Below, piece by piece: positions 23,261 through 35,705 of a stretch of DNA of 64,000 nt; the stretch's first letter is position 1; each line of letters begins with the position of its first letter. The position numbers were made by a program, and so were the translations under genes. The notes below the pieces were generated by a model, which was given only the letters and a program-made list of their open reading frames with translations, was not told where the DNA came from and searched no databases. The stretch lies in NCBI GenBank assembly GCA_027924645.1, contig BSBN01000187.1, positions 16,696,001 to 16,760,000 of the forward strand. The letters are read 5' to 3'. This DNA is from Cunninghamia lanceolata (lineage: Eukaryota; Streptophyta; Pinopsida; Cupressales; Cupressaceae).

Positions 23261-24940
23261 TAAAATAATATGATGCACATTTGAAACATATTTCAAACTT
23301 TATCATCGCATAATCAAATCACTTTTCAATATTACAAGTATTGAATATTTCTCATTTACAAAATTCTATAAAATGGATACAAAGTTACAAAAGAGCTAAC
23401 AAAAAGTAGAGATACAAATGGTTCTGATGTCCTTCTTCAAATCATGGCTGCCAACTGTATGAGGAGAAGCATCACTCAAGCACTTTTTTGCCAACCACAG
23501 ACTAACTGCAGTCCCCCGCACATTTACCAAACTGGTAAACGGCCCTACCCTTCAATGAAGGGATTGGTATGGTAACCTCAAAGATTAGCCTATTCTGAGC
23601 ATGATGTTGTGTCCTACATAACTAGAACTGTCATACTGTTGCTCCAACCTACAAGTATGATTATCCTTGCCTAGTATGTAAACTTAGATCACAGTGAACT
23701 GACAAAGTAAACAGTGGCTACTTACACTACTTTGGCCAAATTATTCATCACCCCTAATTTGGAATGGACATCACACATTCACCCATCTTCCTAGCTTGAT
23801 TTGGTATGACATCATTCTCTATACAAAGGTTACTCCCTTACCCATGGATCAACTAATCCCAGGATTAACCTCACTTAACAATTCCAAGTTTATTATGACA
23901 CTTCTACCAAAGTAATACTAGTTGTAGTTTCTATAACTTAACCTTTCATAATGTAGTAATAACCATTCATACTTATTATAGTACATAATTTCAATATAGA
24001 TACTAATCTCTACTATGGAGATTATTCATACATTCAATACATAATATTTCTCATACTAGATATATACCTCACATTGAACATATAAGAAAATATACAATTC
24101 GATAAAGGAAAGCAACCCAAACTTATTTACAAACAAATGACCAAAGACATAATATTTTCAAACATAAAATGCACAATGGAGAAGAAATTAGCATGCATGT
24201 TAATTCTATGCTCCAACCGTTCAACTAGATTCCCTACTCTTAATTTCTCAAACTAGCTGAATATCTCCTCCAAAATCAACTCAATTCCCCCCTCTTTACT
24301 TCTTATTATTCTCCCTCATAAACTCAAGACCAAAATAACAATGCACAATCAAAACACTAGACTCAGAAAATTGCAGCAAAACAACATAAGCAGTTCGATG
24401 GAAAATTGTGTGTCAAATGAATGGAAGAGCTCTTCTATTTATACAAAAGTCTAAGCATGCAAAGGCTATAAACAAGCTCCTAGATTCGCCACAACTCCCA
24501 CTTAGAAATTTGACTCAGTAAAACAAATTCAAGGTGGCAGCAGAAACTATTGCACAACGAACACATAAGTGTACAGCAAGAACCAAACTCAGAAATGCAA
24601 GGAAACAGGTCAGATTCAAGACTCCTATTTGGTTTGCACCATTCAACCATAGTGCCACTCAAATAACACTTCCCCTATTTTCTACTGGCAATTTGGAAAG
24701 AACAGGTCAATGTATTCCCACATTGTGAATCAGTTGCTATACGCTTTAAGGAGGGCTGCCCAAATCCACTTTATATGGTACTTTATGTGCCCAAAACATT
24801 ATACCTATATACATTGTATTACTAGCACCTTAATCATAGTAAACATGATGCAATAGTCTTATAACTATGTGTTAAGTATAATATTTACATTGGCTTCAAT
24901 GTTGTGCATTATGCTATCAAAGCAGTGCTTAAGAGACATT
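23261..24940. other. no recognisable gene
   Basis: AT-rich sequence. TATAAATAG on the minus strand near 24441, followed downstream on that strand by a leader-like stretch, could be an LTR promoter of a minus-strand element, but I found no partner repeat. Small open frames (24480-24728) are not supported. Confidence 0.3.
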
Positions 24941-24944
24941 AATC

Positions 24945-24948
24945 ATAT

Positions 24949-24989
<41 letters not shown>

Positions 24990-25308
24990 ATGTTTATGTA
25001 TGTATATATATACATATATAGATATATAGATATATGTATATGTATATATATACATGTATATGTCTATATATATGTATATGTATGTATATATATATGTATA
25101 TGTGTGTGTATATATATATGTATATGTGTGTGTATATATATAAGCTATATTTGAAATAACATCTGATAATAGAATTCTCATATTCATATTTGCATATTCC
25201 ATCAACTACAAATATTTACGTATATTGTAACTATTATATATATATATATATGCAAAAATATATATTAATATATAGACATATGTTCCCATTAACGTTTATA
25301 TATATGTA
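24945..25308. repeat. TA/TG microsatellite
   Basis: Mixed (TA)n, (TG)n and GTATATATA tracts, densest at 24948-25140 and again at 25230-25308. The outer LTR element inserted here, since the array resumes at 46296 on its far side. The open frames of Tyr/Ile/Cys/Val repeats that cross it are not genes. Confidence 0.9.
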
Positions 25309-26591
25309 TATAATGTCGAAAAATGTCCCCTTGGGGGCTTTCCCTCATAAGGTTTAGCTCCCGGGTCTCTTAGCTACATTTAGGACATCTTGCATCATAT
25401 TTTGACATCCTGATGAAATGAACCCTGGGTTTGATGACAAATGGGACCTAGGGGGATCCCTTGAACTTAACCCTGACCAAAATAGGGGGGAGGACTTGGG
25501 TGCCTGCACCCTAGTCCTGCCCTATTTTGGGTCAGCCCTAAATTTAAGTGTCAGTTTATGACCGTTATTTGGTCCCTAGATCGACACGGTAAGTTTGAAT
25601 TATGAAATTATTGGCGGGAGTGTTTATAGTTGCATATATAAGCATGTTTAGGGATTCATTTGTAAACTAGATTACAACTAGATGATTACTAGAAAGCTAT
25701 TGTGAACTTTATGCATCTAAAGGTAATTCAAGGCATTCATTATGTAGCAAGAGTAGATTTGTGTTGTTTGTGTGTTTGTATTTGCAGATTTGAGTAGTCA
25801 TCTCCTCATGGTATGAAGAGCTTCTTCCTTCCATGAGATCTTCACTACAAGGTGACATCATTTGTGTTTTTAAGCATTTATCATTTGGTTTTTGCCTCTG
25901 CCTCACAAGGGCATGCACTCTCTCTGACAACGGTGTTCAAAAGACTTGAATGACTCTCTGGGGCTTGACTAAGGCAAGCCTCTAAACACCACAACCCCCT
26001 CCCAAAGTTTTTGTGATTGTAGGTTACAAATTGAAGATACAAGAAAAGTGAAGTTGCGGGAGGATATTGTAGAGTGTCGGGATTGTAGATCAAAACTAAA
26101 AATAGGGATTGTAGATCAAAACTGAAAATAGGGACCTAGACTTGGGTGCCCGCTACCTAGTCCTCCAGATTCCGTGACGGGAAAATCTCTGATACAATAG
26201 GAATAGTTTGTAGATCAATTTTCCAGATCCTGACAAAAACCTAGGCATTGGACTTGGGCACCCACTACTTAGTCCCTGACTGTTTCACTTTCTAAACTTT
26301 GAAAATAGGTGCACATTTATCTACCATTTTACATCTTCCTGTAGCAGCATTTTGAGTAATTTGTTCATTTGCTTTCGTAATTGTAGAATTAGGGTTTTGA
26401 GGTATAATTAAGCATAATTAAACACAATTGGAAATCAAATCACATAAATCTAAGCTTCCCTACATTCCTAAGTGACCAAGGGTCTGATAGTGCCTTGCCA
26501 CTTGACCCAAAGTCCTTGAATGTAATTGGTGAAAGGAGGATAGACATCAAACTAATTGAACACCCACTATCCAAATTTTAACACTATTACA
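25309..26591 (+). repeat. outer element 5' LTR
   Basis: Aligns with 45153-46295 from CGAAAAATGTCCCCTTGGGG to the shared end ...ATTACA. The expected TG at its start has become TA. It is about 140 bp longer than the 3' copy mainly because 26090-26260 holds a second copy of a GGACTTGGGYRCCCRCTA-type segment that the 3' LTR carries once (near 45955). Confidence 0.85.
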
Positions 26592-26594
26592 TTT

Positions 26595-26611
26595 TGGTGA
26601 ACCCATGTTGT
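26595..26611 (+). promoter_or_regulatory. outer element primer-binding site
   Basis: TGGTGAACCCATGTTGT begins three bases after the LTR end (26591). The tRNA is unassigned. Confidence 0.55.
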
Positions 26612-27275
26612 TGGACTTGTTTGCACCTTTTTGATTTGTTTGCTTCATATTTGAATTGATTTCATTCATTCATAGTATCATTCATCGTATTGCATTGGAA
26701 AACTCACAAAAAAATGAAAAACTTGAAAAAAATTACATTCTAGGGTTTGCATGTTGCATCAATTAATTTGAATTTCATCAAATTTATGATTTTTGCATTA
26801 GATCTGAGTTAAATTTTAGAAAATTACAAAAATTCAATAGCTTGCATTGCATTTTCATCATAAAATTGCTAGGGTTTTGTTGAAAATTGTGAATTTTGCA
26901 TATAACCTAGTAATTTCAAAAACTAGGGTTTGTAGGTAAAATCTTGTTTCATATTTTTCTAATGATCTTAGACACTCATTCAAATTTTTATTTGGCTGTA
27001 GTGTTGCATTTTAGTGTGAATTTGCATTTAGATCTCAAAAAATTTGCATTTTTACATAGAAAATTTCAACAAAAAACTAGCATTTTCATTGATTTTTCAT
27101 TAGATTTGCACTTGAATTTTGCATATTATGGTTTGAGAATTATTTTCAGATCTGAGTGCATTTAGTTTTCATCATAAATCATCTTTCAAAACATTCATAT
27201 ATCATTTTACATTAAGATCTCAAACCTAGGGCTTGAAATACCTTGATTTTTACTAGATTTGACCTTATCAGCTCT

Positions 27276-27628
27276 CTAGATTTGCACTATAGGCGTGTTG
27301 TAAAAAATATTTTTGCACTAATTGGATGTTATCAGGGTTATTATCTTCTTCCCCTCCTAAATTTCTTTACAACGCCTTTTTATTGGGCTCTTGTATTGAA
27401 AATTTGGTAAAACATTGCATATTTTTGCTATATTTGCCCTAGGGTTTGACCTAGATTGCACTCTGAGTGTGTTGTAAAAGATTTTATGATTGTAGGTGAC
27501 TGATATAATTTCTATTATTTTATTCACCTCCTAAAATTCTTTACAATACCCCTTTTTCTAGGTCTTGGAGTTGAAAAATTGTGAAAAATTGCATATCTTT
27601 GCTATATTTTCACTAGGGTTTGATCTTG
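27276..27628 (+). repeat. leader tandem repeat, units 1-2 (about 175 bp each)
   Basis: Units begin CTAGATTTGCACTATAGGCG (27277) and CTAGATTGCACTCTGAGTG (27451). Each carries an inverted pair about 65-75 bp apart: TTGTAAA with TTTACAA at 27298/27365 and 27472/27540. Units 3 and 4 lie at 41080-41430, on the other side of the inner insertion. They sit between the primer site and the gag-like frame, so in the unspliced RNA leader. Confidence 0.75.
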
Positions 27629-27633
27629 AGTGG
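27629..27633 (+). repeat. target-site duplication of inner element, left
   Basis: AGTGG, identical to 41075-41079. Confidence 0.9.
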
Positions 27634-30344
27634 TGTTGATTGGTATATGATGTTAGTCACAACCAAGCACACAAAAAAAAAGTTACACAACAAGCCTTGT
27701 TTATCCTGAAAGTTACAATGAATTCAAAGAATTCATGATCCCAAGTCCCTGTTGATTAGTTCATAATCTGCTGATGTTACTATGTGGTTGATGTGTATTG
27801 TTGTTTTCTATTTTGGGGTCTTACGTAGATCTGTAGATTCTGTTTCTGCAACAATGCTATATAGGGAAGTTACTCTACATAGCATATATCCTCAAAGGAT
27901 GTGTTTAAGTTGATATTTGCATGAGTTCTACCCTTATTTGTGATTCTCTGCATGACATTTTCAATACTACATGCATTTAGCTCAAAATATGCTAACGATA
28001 CTAAGTTGTCTTCGGGATGTCAGCATATTTTTCTGTTCTGCTCAATATTTATCATGATGTGCAATTATGAAAGTGATTTCTATAAAATTAAAATGAGGAA
28101 AAAAGGGTGAGAGAGTGAGATTCCTAAAATTACATGACTGAGATCACAGATCCACATACATATTCCCATACATGCAATGAAGAGAAGAAAACTAAAATCA
28201 TACTTCACCAGGACAGTCCACAAATCCGCATGATTCAGTGCAAATCTTCAAGGGTAAAAGTTGACAACAACATGCAATGAAAGGAAAGTGCTTCTATGGA
28301 ACACAACATTCACCAGTACATATCCAGAAATCAACTTGAAGACTACTTAAGGTTTACAATCAGGATATAGTGTGAAGCTTCATCTCCATACAGTATGTTC
28401 ATAAAATAGGTACATTTACAATGATCTAAGGAAAGGACCTTGATTATTTCAACAATCCAGTCCTCACTAGTCTCAATAATTCAATCTCTTCCTAAAACTA
28501 CTACAAGTCTAATTTTTTGTATGATTGACCTCCCTCCCCCTTTGTATAGTACATGGGCTCAATATATATCTCTGGTTTCTTCCCCAAAATGGTGCCCAAA
28601 ACCCTAGGAGATCAATGGTTAGCATCTTGAAATGCAGCATCAAACGGTGAGAGATGAATCCCGCCAAGAAATCAAGCAGCATACCCAGACAGGGCGCCGC
28701 TCCAACAATAATGTCTCCATCTGCAAACCGTCTCGCATTGAAAACCCCTCCTCCTCTGGTGTGTTTGGTCTCTCGGGATCCGGTGCTATCCTGCATGATG
28801 TCATCACCATTCAAAGCTTCGTCTTTATGTTCACCTACACGCCGCCACTATGTCGGCAACTCTGCTTCTTCAGCTACTTCAACAATCTGCAATAAATAAG
28901 CAGGAATAAGCATCATCATTTGGTAAGTCAACAGGAAAAATGAACATTTACATTAAATCAGGCTATAAGATGCGCAAACACAGCAATCAGGCCCTAAAAT
29001 TATGAAAATCACACATCAAAAATACATATACAGCATCAAAACCAGTCAGGTCAACCATCGTTGACAAGAAACATGCATCAAGTGCCCAAAAGGCTTAAAA
29101 AATTTCAATCGCTTCGCTTTCCCGCCCCTTTTCCTTGTTTAAATCTTTGTATCTTTCGATATACAATTGGGTTTGATGCAAGTATTTAATCGGTTTTGAT
29201 TTTCTCTTTGATTCTGCTTTGTATAAGCACAATGTATATCGGCTTGTATATAAGAATATACAAGCCCGATATACATTGAATTAACTCTACTTCATGAAAT
29301 TTCAGTTCCGAGCAATGTATCTCCGCTTTGTATGTTTCGGAATGTATGTACATCGAAACATACATACAAGTTGAAACATACAAAGACTTAATTCAAATTT
29401 ATAAATGCCTCAGGTCCACCTGATGTATAAAACACTTGTATCTCGCCAATATACAAGCCGAAAACATACAAGGACTTAGGCTGTTTTAATAGACTTTTCA
29501 GGTCCGACGCTTGCACATTACGAGCCTTGTATCTTTTAACTTGTATGTAAAAACATACAAGCACCAAATATAAAACCATTTAACTCTTCTTCATGACGCT
29601 TTTGGGTCCGCGGCCTACACATTGCAAATGTATATATCAAATGTATGTTTAAATATACAAGCTCGAAATATACAATGAATTAACATTGCTTAATAACTTT
29701 TTGGTTCTGGTCCTTGTATAAATGCATTGTATGTTACGATCCGCCAAACATACAAACGTGAGATACATGTGATGGATTTAAACATTTATTCATTTCAACT
29801 CTTAGCTATTTCAGGCCCACCTTGCATGTATGCATAAACTCTACCAAATGTATACAAGGCAAAAAATACATACAAATGACTTTGTATACGAACCCAACTA
29901 CTCATGCGACCAAGTATAAAACAATCTTTGCATATACAAACGACTTTGTATATGGAAAGCGATATACAAAGGTCTTTGTATACAAGTGAACTCGCATACA
30001 AAGGGCCTTGTATATGCAACCCAATATACAAAGAGACTTGTATGTGCAAACAACAAACCCTTCCCTTGTACATTTTACCAAAATACTCATAACTTGCAAA
30101 ATATGGCGAATTTTGACATGGTTCAAAAAGCAACCCTAGCTCATTTTTGACAAGGAATCCAACCATACTATGCACTGGTACTGAAATGCATTTTTTTCTA
30201 TCTTTAACAAGGTTTGCAATTTTAACCCCCTTTTCCCTTTACCACTAGGCAAAACAACACACACAAGCAAAAAGCAAAAAAGCCACAGCAGGGGTCCTCA
30301 TTTTGCTAAGGAGTAAAATGGGGCATGTTGTGAACATCACAACA
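27634..30344 (-). repeat. inner element 3' LTR (2.7 kb)
   Basis: Near-identical over its whole length to 38352-41074. In a 262-bp sample (28641-28900 against 39360-39620) I counted 18 differences, nearly all transitions, about 7%. A possible minus-strand TATA box (plus-strand CAATATATATCTC) lies at 28559. 29145-30060 is an array of TTGTAT/ATACAA words. The terminus is TGTTGTGAACATCACAACA, a perfect 8-bp hairpin. Reading frames of up to 126 residues inside the LTR (e.g. 28509-28814) have no known domain. Confidence 0.93.
29145..30060. repeat. dense TTGTAT / ATACAA hexamer array inside LTR
   Basis: I count about 31 occurrences of TTGTAT or its complement ATACAA in about 915 bp, many in facing pairs such as ACTTGTATGTAAAAACATAC near 29547 and CATATACAAACGACTTTGTA near 29932. 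The counterpart in the other LTR is at 39867-40775. Confidence 0.85.
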
Positions 30345-31245
30345 ACTAGCAACCAAACAAAACAATCAAATTCAACCCATTAAAGAAAACCAAATGAAAT
30401 AAATTCATAACTTCCAACTATCTTTCTTGCAAATCATCATTCAACTTGGGACTTAATGTATTCAATAAGATGCATGAATTTTCATTTCAGTTTAAGTGGG
30501 TGCGCGTGATTAATAAGCCTCATCTTGAAGATCAATTGAACAAACCAATGACTAATATTAGACTACGTAGGTGAGGACATTCCCTCATAGCCAACCAGAT
30601 AGAACCTTGCTACCAGGGAGCGTCCATAGCCCCGACAAGGTTATCGTTACAATTCCCCTAAGTAGAGCCCCACTGCCAGCGAGCGTCTATAGCCCCCGGT
30701 AGAGTTACTTAGATGGCTTAATCTAGATTTTTAGTATAATCCATTTTATTTATTTATATATTTTTTGTATTTTGATAGAGATTTCATAAGATATTGCATT
30801 TGTAACTTCATGATGCAAGGAGTGGTCACTTGCTGAAATTAAGCTGAGAATTGTAATGGTAGCAAGGGTGACCTCTGATTTTTCACCTAATAGCTACATT
30901 GGTAAGTTCAACAAACTCAAGGATTTTAGGTGTGTCATTGTGAGAAACATTCCTTGAATACTCAACCCATTCTTATTGAATACAAAATTTCACAAGTTAA
31001 ACAACTTTCTACATTCATGAAAGCTACAACAAGCTATGCCTAAATTTCAAATAATTAACCTTAATAATCTAAATTTTTCATTGTTTTCAGTGGTTGTTAA
31101 TCTGCTCCTTCATACTTTAAATCAAAAGAAAGATCCCTGCTGAGGAAACAAAGCAACCAAAACAAAACAAGCAAAACAAAGCCACTATACAAACGACTAT
31201 ACAAAGAAATTACACTATGATACACATGACTATCATGATGCCACC
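30345..31245 (-). other. inner element 3' untranslated region
   Basis: No coding. 30585-30715 contains an imperfect duplication of about 60 bp (words CCAGGGAGCGTCCATAGCCC and CCAGCGAGCGTCTATAGCCC). A polypurine tract directly beside the LTR is not obvious. Confidence 0.5.
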
Positions 31246-32397
31246 TCAGGCCTGAAAATAGTGTTTGAGGAACTGTCCATTAATTGGTAATGGAACATCC
31301 TCACCTGTTAAGGACTTGAGCCTGTAGGTGATGTCTCCTAGAATTTCAGAAATTTGAAAAGGGCCTATCCAGAGTTTGTCAAATTTACCATGATCACCCT
31401 TCCTTTCATGTGCTTTGTCCCACATCAGGACTAGATCTAAGATCCTGGAAGCCTTGATTCTAGCTTTATTGTCAAACCAGCGCTTGACAACAACCTGATG
31501 TTTAGCAAATTGGTTAATTACTACACTTCTTTTTTCCTCTAGGTGCATTAGTTGTAGCAATCTAACTTCCTATTTATTATCTATGCCTAGGTACTCTTGT
31601 GCGAATTGCAGTGTAGGAATCTTTAAGTTGACATGGAGGATGGGATCCACCCCATATACTAAGTGAAAAGGTGAATTTCCTAATGCAGCTTTATTCCTGG
31701 TTCTATCTACCCACAAGGCATATTTCAATAGAGTGTTCCATTCCCTTGGGTTCTTATCTATCAGTTTTTTTATGATGTTCAATAGGTTCTTGTTTGTGGA
31801 TTCTGCTAATCCATTCCCTTGGGGATAGTAGTTTGAGGAGAATTTTAAAATGACCCCATGATCAAAAGCCCAACTTGACAATTTAATTGAGGCAAAAGCA
31901 GGTCCATTATCACATACTAAAGCATATGGAACTCCATACCTGGTCACTATATTGGTTTCCAGAAAACTGATGACATCCTCAGCATTGCATGTCTTGCTGC
32001 TGACAACCTTAGTCCACCTGGTACAGTAATCAGTAATAGTTAAAACATACCTATGGCCTAAGGACGATGGAGGATTGATGGATCCTATGAAGTCCATTCC
32101 CCATTGAGCAAAGGGGCGCATCTCCATCACTGGTTGCAAAGGTTGAGCAGGATATTTCTCTCTATTTGCAGCAACCTGACACATATGACAGCTTTTGATG
32201 TGTCCAACTGTATCTTTGAAAATTGTGGGCCAATAATACCCTGCCTTAAGGATAGCATGAGTGGTGGCTAAGGACAACCCATGTGCAGTCGCAAATTTAT
32301 CATGTAATTCTGCTAGCACCTTATCTACTTCTGATCTTTCCAAGCACCTCAGGTATATCCCCTCATAGTTTTTCTTGAAAAGGACTCCTTTTAACAT
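31246..32397 (-). pseudogene. inner element integrase
   Basis: Ty3 integrase would insert the cDNA into host DNA. Minus-strand frame 32397-31570 plus 31560-31246, same frame with one stop between. The N-terminal zinc-binding region reads LHDKFATAHGLS...AGYYWP...CHMCQ (HHCC type). The catalytic D,D,E are visible: D in GMDFIGS, D in LVCDNGPAF, E in GLAESTNKN. The C-terminal part has GPFQISEILGDITYRLKSL and ends LPINGQFLKHYF without a chromodomain. The region 32400-32615 connecting it to RNase H contains stops and a frame change. Confidence 0.9.
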
Positions 32398-32615
32398 ATA
32401 TTTCAGTGACCTTATCTTTAGGGCTCTCCTCTGTGAAGTCTAGAGGGACATCTTCTAGTGATTAGGATGTGCCTGATGTCTAAGTACCATTCTCTGTCAT
32501 CCTTTGCATTTACAACGTACTACTGGCTCAAGATATTGGGATCAACTTCTGACATCATCTGGCTTAATACCTGCCCTCTTACCAGCTTCATAGGGGTAAT
32601 GTCCATATCGTACTC

Positions 32616-32855
32616 CTAGAGGACAGTGATCCATTTAGCCCTCTTCTCGCCTAGTTCATTTTGCATTAACAACATTTTCACTGTTGCATCAGGTACAACA
32701 ACAATCACCTTACTTCTTAGGATGTAGTGCCTGAATTTCTTGATTGCCCGGACCAAGGCAAGTGCTTGTCTTTCAACGTCCATGTATCTGAGCTCTGCAT
32801 CTCTGAAAGGGAAGCTCATGAAGGCTATAGGCTTTTCTTCTTTTTCTTCATTTTT
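32616..32855 (-). pseudogene. inner element RNase H (the usual Ty3 one)
   Basis: Continues in the RT frame after one stop (near 32853). KPIAFMSFPFRDAELRYMDVERQALALV-type sequence matches the Ty3 RNase H segment around its second catalytic acid (E in VERQALALV), followed by KFRHYIL and a degenerate region where TDH is normally found. Shortened and decayed towards its end. Confidence 0.8.
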
Positions 32856-33923
32856 CTACGTTAGTACTACTACAGAGGTATGCTCTGAAGCGAATGAGTA
32901 GATGTAGAAGTCTTTGGTGTAATCTGGACTGATCAGAACTGGAGCATTTGATATGGCCTTCTTAATGTCTTCAAAAGCTGCTCTAGCTTCTGGTGTCCAT
33001 TCAATTTTAGCGTCCTTCTTGAGCATGACGTTCAAGGGCCTGACTATCTCTGCAAAGCCAGTGATAAATTTCCTAACAAAATTAATCTTACCAAAGTAAG
33101 ATTTGAGCTCCGTCTTGCTTCCAGGTAGTTGTATCTTCATGAAGGATTCTATTCTGTCAAGATCAATGATGATCCCGTCTTCAGTTATCAGGTGACCTAG
33201 CAATTTTCCTATGGTCATCCCAAATATGCACTTCTTGGGATTCAAGGATATCCCGTACTGCTCGCACTTCTTCAACACCTTTCTCAGGTCCTCCACATGG
33301 TTTCCTCTATCTTTGGAGAACACCGTTAAGTCATCCATGTATATTATTATGCACTTACCAATTAAGCCTCTAAAGGCTATGTCCATTGCCCACTGAAATG
33401 TGGCTCCAGTGTTTATCAACCAAAATGGCATGCGCCTGTAGGCAAAGATCCCCCATTTCATGGTAAATGTGGTTTTCAATCTATCAATTCTGTCCACCAT
33501 CACCTGGTTGTATCCAGAGAAACCGTCCAAGAAGGACATCATCTTGGTGTCGTTCACAATCTGCAGGACTTCATCTAGAGAAGGCAAAGGATAATTATCC
33601 TTTTCAGAAGCTTGATTCAAGTTCCTGAAGTCCACACACAGTCTGATGTCACCATTCTTTTTTCTCATTGGGACCAAGTTTGCCACCCACATGGAGTGTC
33701 TCACAGGAAATATGATCCTGGCATCAAACAATCTTTTAACTTCTTCGAAAATGATTGGCTCCAGTAAAGCATTGACGAGTCTTTGCTTTTGCCAAAAAGG
33801 CTTGGTGTCTGGCTTCATAGGTATCGTATGAGTGATGACTGATGTGTCAAAAGTTTTCAGTTCATCATACATCCAGGCAATGACATGGATGTAATCTTTG
33901 AGGGCCTGAGTTATCCCTTTCAA
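32856..33923 (-). pseudogene. inner element reverse transcriptase
   Basis: Copies element RNA into DNA inside virus-like particles. The frame of 355 residues holds the conserved RT blocks in order: KPFWQKQR, VPMRKKNGDIRLCVDFRNLN, YPLPSLDEVL, FLDGFSGYNQ, FTMKWGIFAYRRMPF, TGATFQWAMD, and the catalytic IIIYMDDLTVFS (YMDD near 33340), then LNPKKCIFG and LLGHLITEDGI. Changes such as PFWLINTGATF for the usual PFGLxNAPATF mark decay. It is in frame with the upstream RNase H-like domain and the downstream RNase H. Confidence 0.93.
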
Positions 33924-33995
33924 CTCTTCTTCTATACAGACCTTCCCAATCAGGATGTTTCTTCTTTTATCACCTTGCCCAATGTCAACCTGCGA

Positions 33996-34745
33996 TTACT
34001 GTCTCTCATCAGCCTTTTGAAGATCCCTTTGTTTCAGCATGCTGTCTAGATCAAATGCTCTCTCTAGCTCTATCATTCCCCTAGGGATTTTGTTACTTGG
34101 CAGCTCCAGGATTTCTTCTTCCTCCCAGACATGATCTTCTAGATTCTTTTCATCAATGATCTGTGCCTCAAAAACATCTCTATTTAAAATAAAATCCAAT
34201 ATATGTTGATCATCTTCAAATACTTGGAGATTAGTTACATTATCAGGTACTGAAGGCACTGATACTAATTCAACTAAGAATTTTTTTAAGCCTGATATGG
34301 ACAGTGGCTGTAGAATACTGTTGGCTTGGGCCAAAGCATCTGCTCTATGGTTTTGCTCTCTGGGTACGTGGGTGATATTGGATGCATCAAACTCTTCTAT
34401 TAAGTTCCACACCCTGTGTCTGTAATTGGACAACCTTTTGTAATTGCAGGAGTATATACCCCTCACCTATCTAACAACTAATTCTGAGTCTCCATAGACA
34501 TGCATAATTTTCACCTTCTTCCTAAGAACGACCAGTATCCCATGAATTAGAGCTTCATACTCTGCCGCATTGTTTGTACATGGGAAATGCAATCTGTATG
34601 CTGCCAAGTAGGATTTTCCAGATGGGTCAATGAGGTCTATTCCTACTCCAGCTCCTTGTTTTGACTTGGATCCATCAAACCTGAGGATCCATGGCTTATC
34701 CTCATCTAAAAGCTTGTCTGGTTCTTCCTTTTTTCTTTTCGTTCA
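33996..34745 (-). pseudogene. inner element additional archaeal-type RNase H, upstream of RT
   Basis: Minus-strand frame with two interrupting stops reads PWILRFDGSKSKQGAGVGI, then NNAAEYEALIHGI, then VYGDSELVVR and finally PREQNHRADALAQ. These are the four acidic catalytic positions of type-I RNase H (D, E, D, D) in the archaeal/plant form with GAGVGI and NNxAEYEAL. It lies between protease and RT. It is followed, still in frame, by an acidic linker (FEDDQHILDFILNRD, EEEEILELPSN) to RT. In Tat elements of flowering plants such as Ogre and Retand, as I remember them, this domain follows the ordinary RNase H, so the order is noteworthy. Confidence 0.85.
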
Positions 34746-35654
34746 AGCAGCTGTACCACCTGATATCCACTTTAGCTTTGGTGTCCCAGCCTTCTTAGAC
34801 ACCACCTTATTGGCTTTATGGGGAGTTGATATTTCTTCTTTTCTCTTATCATCAGGAGGAACATTCACTGGACCAGGCAGCGTATGCCTTCTCAAGATAT
34901 GTAGGCACAACGAGCAAGACGTCTCTGAGTGAGGTGCCTCATGCAACTTGCACCACTTCTCAATCAAGGCATCTTGGGGAGGCCTATGCTGCTGCATCAT
35001 CTTTTTCATTTCTTTTGACAGAAACTTCTCGAACTTGGACAGATTGCTATCACTATCCTCGTCAGATAACTCGTAATCTGACTCCACTAAACAATCACTC
35101 CCAGGGGTGATTTTCTTCTTGTTCTTATCATTACTCCCGTTGCATACTAGTATCTCTTTTGTCATATGAACAGAACTTTCATCTTTCTGTGTGCATCCTC
35201 CTGTAATTGCGGAAGACAACCAACAATTAGTATCACTATCGTTATCTGTGGAACTCACCGCAGGTGAAGAAGCTTTGTTGTATGCTTGTTCCAACTCCAA
35301 CATGTCTAAACAAGCATCACAAGTTTTTTTAGAATGAGCCTCGTCATGCAACCTGCACCATCCATTAATCAGAATATCATGAACAGGCACATTTAATAAC
35401 TGACATCGTTCCACCTATCTAGATAAATGCATCTCAAATTTCTTGGAATGATCCAGTTCTATTTTATTTTCAAGATTGCAATTAGGCTCTGAATTTATTT
35501 CATTGCTCCAAAGGTCACCATTCTGATCGTGTATGTCAAGCATCAGGATTTCTTCTATGCTGGCGGCTTGAGGTCTGATGGAGTAAACTCCAGGTTCCAC
35601 ATCCACATACATGATCTCATTGGTTCTGTTATATTCGGTGATCATGTGTCTCAT
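34743..35654 (-). pseudogene. inner element spacer with two Cys/His zinc-type motifs
   Basis: About 300 residues between protease and the extra RNase H, one stop in the middle (near 35415). Two related modules occur: WCRLHDEAHSKKTCDACLDM at 35360-35298 and WCKLHEAPHSETSCSLCLHI at 34955-34893, each C-x2-H-x3-H-x4-C-x2-C. Between them is an acidic segment (SDYELSDEDSDSNLSKFEKF). Both are related to a third module in gag (36843 downward). Function unknown. Nucleic-acid binding like a gag zinc knuckle is a reasonable inference. Confidence 0.7.
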
Positions 35655-35705
35655 GTGAGGTTCAGCTTCGATCTTTATCTAATTTGGTATGCCCTTCCAA
35701 GGCAG

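Noticed and set aside
24948..25205. Open frames of 62-85 residues on both strands
   Set aside because: They translate a TA/TG microsatellite (Tyr/Ile/Thr/His or Cys/Val runs) and have no gene features.
29145..30060. Regularly spaced short repeats suggestive of a CRISPR array
   Set aside because: Repeat words are 6 bp, unevenly spaced, occur in both orientations and lie inside a plant LTR; no spacers or cas genes.
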